DNA of 5,644 nt from Gammaproteobacteria bacterium (GTDB lineage Bacteria; Pseudomonadota; Gammaproteobacteria; UBA9214), in NCBI GenBank assembly GCA_020027635.1, contig JAHKKL010000125.1:1-5644 (forward strand), in the 5' to 3' direction. Each line of letters begins with the position of its first letter. Position 1 is the stretch's first letter. Positions 4,505 through 5,644 of this stretch are shown piece by piece. The notes beneath the pieces were generated by a model, which saw nothing but the letters and a program-made list of their open reading frames with translations, ran no database searches and was not told where the DNA came from. The position numbers and the translations under genes are program-made.

Positions 4505-5644
4505 ATGAGCAAAACTCACGCCCTTTCCGCTCCCGTCTGGCTATTCCTGCTGGTCGGCGTGTTCACAGCCGTCATCTACCTTCCGGGTCTCGCGGGCGAC
4601 TACGTGTTTGATGACATGCCCAACCTGCTGAACAACAAACGCCTGCAAATCGACTCCTTCGACATAGAGTCGCTTCAGGGTGCCGCGTTCTCATCGGGGT
4701 CCGGCCAATTGCGCCGGCCGGTCAGCATGATGAGTTTTGCGATGAACCGTTACTTCTTCGGCGTCGCACCCTATTCCTACAAGGTGGTTAACCTGATCAT
4801 TCATCTGCTGACGGGACTCGGCCTGTTCCAGTTCAGCCGGCAGCTGGTACGCGCCTATCGGTTAGGTGATAAGCCGGACTTGCCCGAAGCCGCCGCGACC
4901 TGGCTACCGGTGATCGTGAGCGGACTCTGGTTGGTCCATCCCCTGAATCTGACCTCGGTGCTTTATATCGTACAGCGCATGACCAGCCTGGCAACGCTGT
5001 TCATGGTGTGCGGGCTGTGCCTGTATGTAGCCGGCAGATACCGGATGCTTCACAACCTGCGCGGCTGGCCCTTGATCCTGACCAGTCTGCTGGCCTTTGG
5101 AGGGCTGGCGATTTTCAGCAAGGAAAACGGGGTCCTGCTGCCGCTGTATATGCTGATCGTAGAAATGACGCTGTTCCGTTTCAAAGGCAACAACGGAAGA
5201 TTCGACAAGACGGTGATTGCTTTCTTCCTTGCAACCGTGGCGGTACCGGCCTGCCTGTTTCTGCTGTATTTCGCAATGCATCCCGCTGTGTTTCTTGGCG
5301 GTTACAGCGGTCGGAATTTTAGCCTGGTAGAACGGCTGCTCACCGAGTCGCGGGTACTGGTGTTTTATCTGAAACTGATCGTCATACCTTCGATCACCGA
5401 ACTGGGTCTGTATCACGATGACATTGCCCTTTCGCATGGCCTGCTGGATCCGCCCGCCACACTCTACTCACTGGCCACATTGATGGGACTGCTGATCGGG
5501 GCTTTACTGTTACTAAAGAAACGCCCTCTAGTCAGTCTCGGCATCCTCTGGTTTTTCGCCGGGCATGTGCTGGAGTCCACCCTATTCCCGCTGGAGATCG
5601 CCCATGAACACCGGAATTATCTGGCTGATTACGGCATTATTCTC
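4505..5644 (+). CDS. Multi-pass membrane protein, TMTC/GT-C glycosyltransferase-like, candidate pilin glycosyltransferase (C-terminus cut off)
   Basis: An open frame from ATG 4505 runs 380 codons to the window end without a stop. An in-frame TAA at 4457-4459 and no other start codon between make 4505 the first possible start; ribosome binding is weak (GGGA at 4489-4492). About ten hydrophobic helices are visible, at roughly 10-29, 92-110, 131-148, 150-176, 188-204, 206-223, 235-257, 281-296, 319-337 and 340-355. The first large loop has an acidic pair in GDYVFDDMPNLLNN (D36-D37), then RRPVSMMSF (70-78), IIHLL (98-102), LVHPLN (143-148), VQRMTSL (156-162), SKENG (205-209) and HEHRNYL (367-373). 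The DD pair and the RP, HP, QR and KE signatures recall the membrane part of TMTC-type O-mannosyltransferases and related bacterial lipid-linked sugar transferases, many of which carry C-terminal TPR repeats that would lie beyond this window. It sits after the pilA terminator and so needs its own promoter. A pilin-modifying role is inferred from position. Confidence 0.7.
   Translation, partial: MSKTHALSAPVWLFLLVGVFTAVIYLPGLAGDYVFDDMPNLLNNKRLQIDSFDIESLQGAAFSSGSGQLRRPVSMMSFAMNRYFFGVAPYSYKVVNLIIHLLTGLGLFQFSRQLVRAYRLGDKPDLPEAAATWLPVIVSGLWLVHPLNLTSVLYIVQRMTSLATLFMVCGLCLYVAGRYRMLHNLRGWPLILTSLLAFGGLAIFSKENGVLLPLYMLIVEMTLFRFKGNNGRFDKTVIAFFLATVAVPACLFLLYFAMHPAVFLGGYSGRNFSLVERLLTESRVLVFYLKLIVIPSITELGLYHDDIALSHGLLDPPATLYSLATLMGLLIGALLLLKKRPLVSLGILWFFAGHVLESTLFPLEIAHEHRNYLADYGIIL

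Noticed and set aside
4904..5437. 177-codon minus-strand open frame
   Set aside because: It is opposite the membrane protein frame, which has clear hydrophobic periodicity and family motifs. The antisense product is Gln/His-rich, as expected from complementing Leu-rich codons.

Overview
The window is an ordinary-composition chromosomal segment of a gammaproteobacterium, probably an environmental one outside the Enterobacterales. The evidence is gene content and protein sequence: the first codons of a succinyl-CoA ligase beta subunit (sucC), a small zinc-finger-like membrane protein of the PP0621 type, and a pilS-pilR-pilA type IV pilus regulatory and structural block. A sucC neighbour beside pilS/pilR is, from memory, also seen in Xanthomonas/Xylella-like genomes. 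I cannot name the species.

Layout. Positions 1-69 (minus strand) hold the first 23 codons of sucC, reading out of the window. A 106-base divergent intergenic region (70-175) separates it from the plus-strand genes. These are a 74-residue PP0621-like protein (176-400), pilS (462-2102) and pilR (2113-3474, with its ribosome binding site across the pilS stop). A 384-base non-coding region (3475-3858) follows. It holds a perfect 7-1-7 palindrome, an AT-rich tract, a sigma54-type -24/-12 promoter and a leader with two competing hairpins. Next come pilA (3859-4332), a strong intrinsic terminator (4354-4383), a 121-base gap, and a multi-pass membrane protein (4505 to the window end, 380 codons, cut off). 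That protein resembles the membrane half of TMTC/GT-C type glycosyltransferases.

How the genes fit together. PilS is a membrane histidine kinase and PilR its sigma54-activating partner. PilR is expected to bind upstream of pilA and drive the -24/-12 promoter, so pilin level is set by this local circuit. PilA is a class IVa pilin with a six-residue leader, Glu5 and a C-terminal disulfide loop. The membrane glycosyltransferase-like gene directly after pilA is a reasonable candidate for a pilin-modifying enzyme; this rests on position and fold-like motifs only.

Most of the window is a well-known system. The parts worth a second look are the glycosyltransferase-like gene, the palindrome/GTGAC cluster in the pilA control region, the competing leader hairpins, and the small zinc-finger membrane protein in front of pilS. 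No rRNA, tRNA, CRISPR array, insertion sequence or phage feature was seen.
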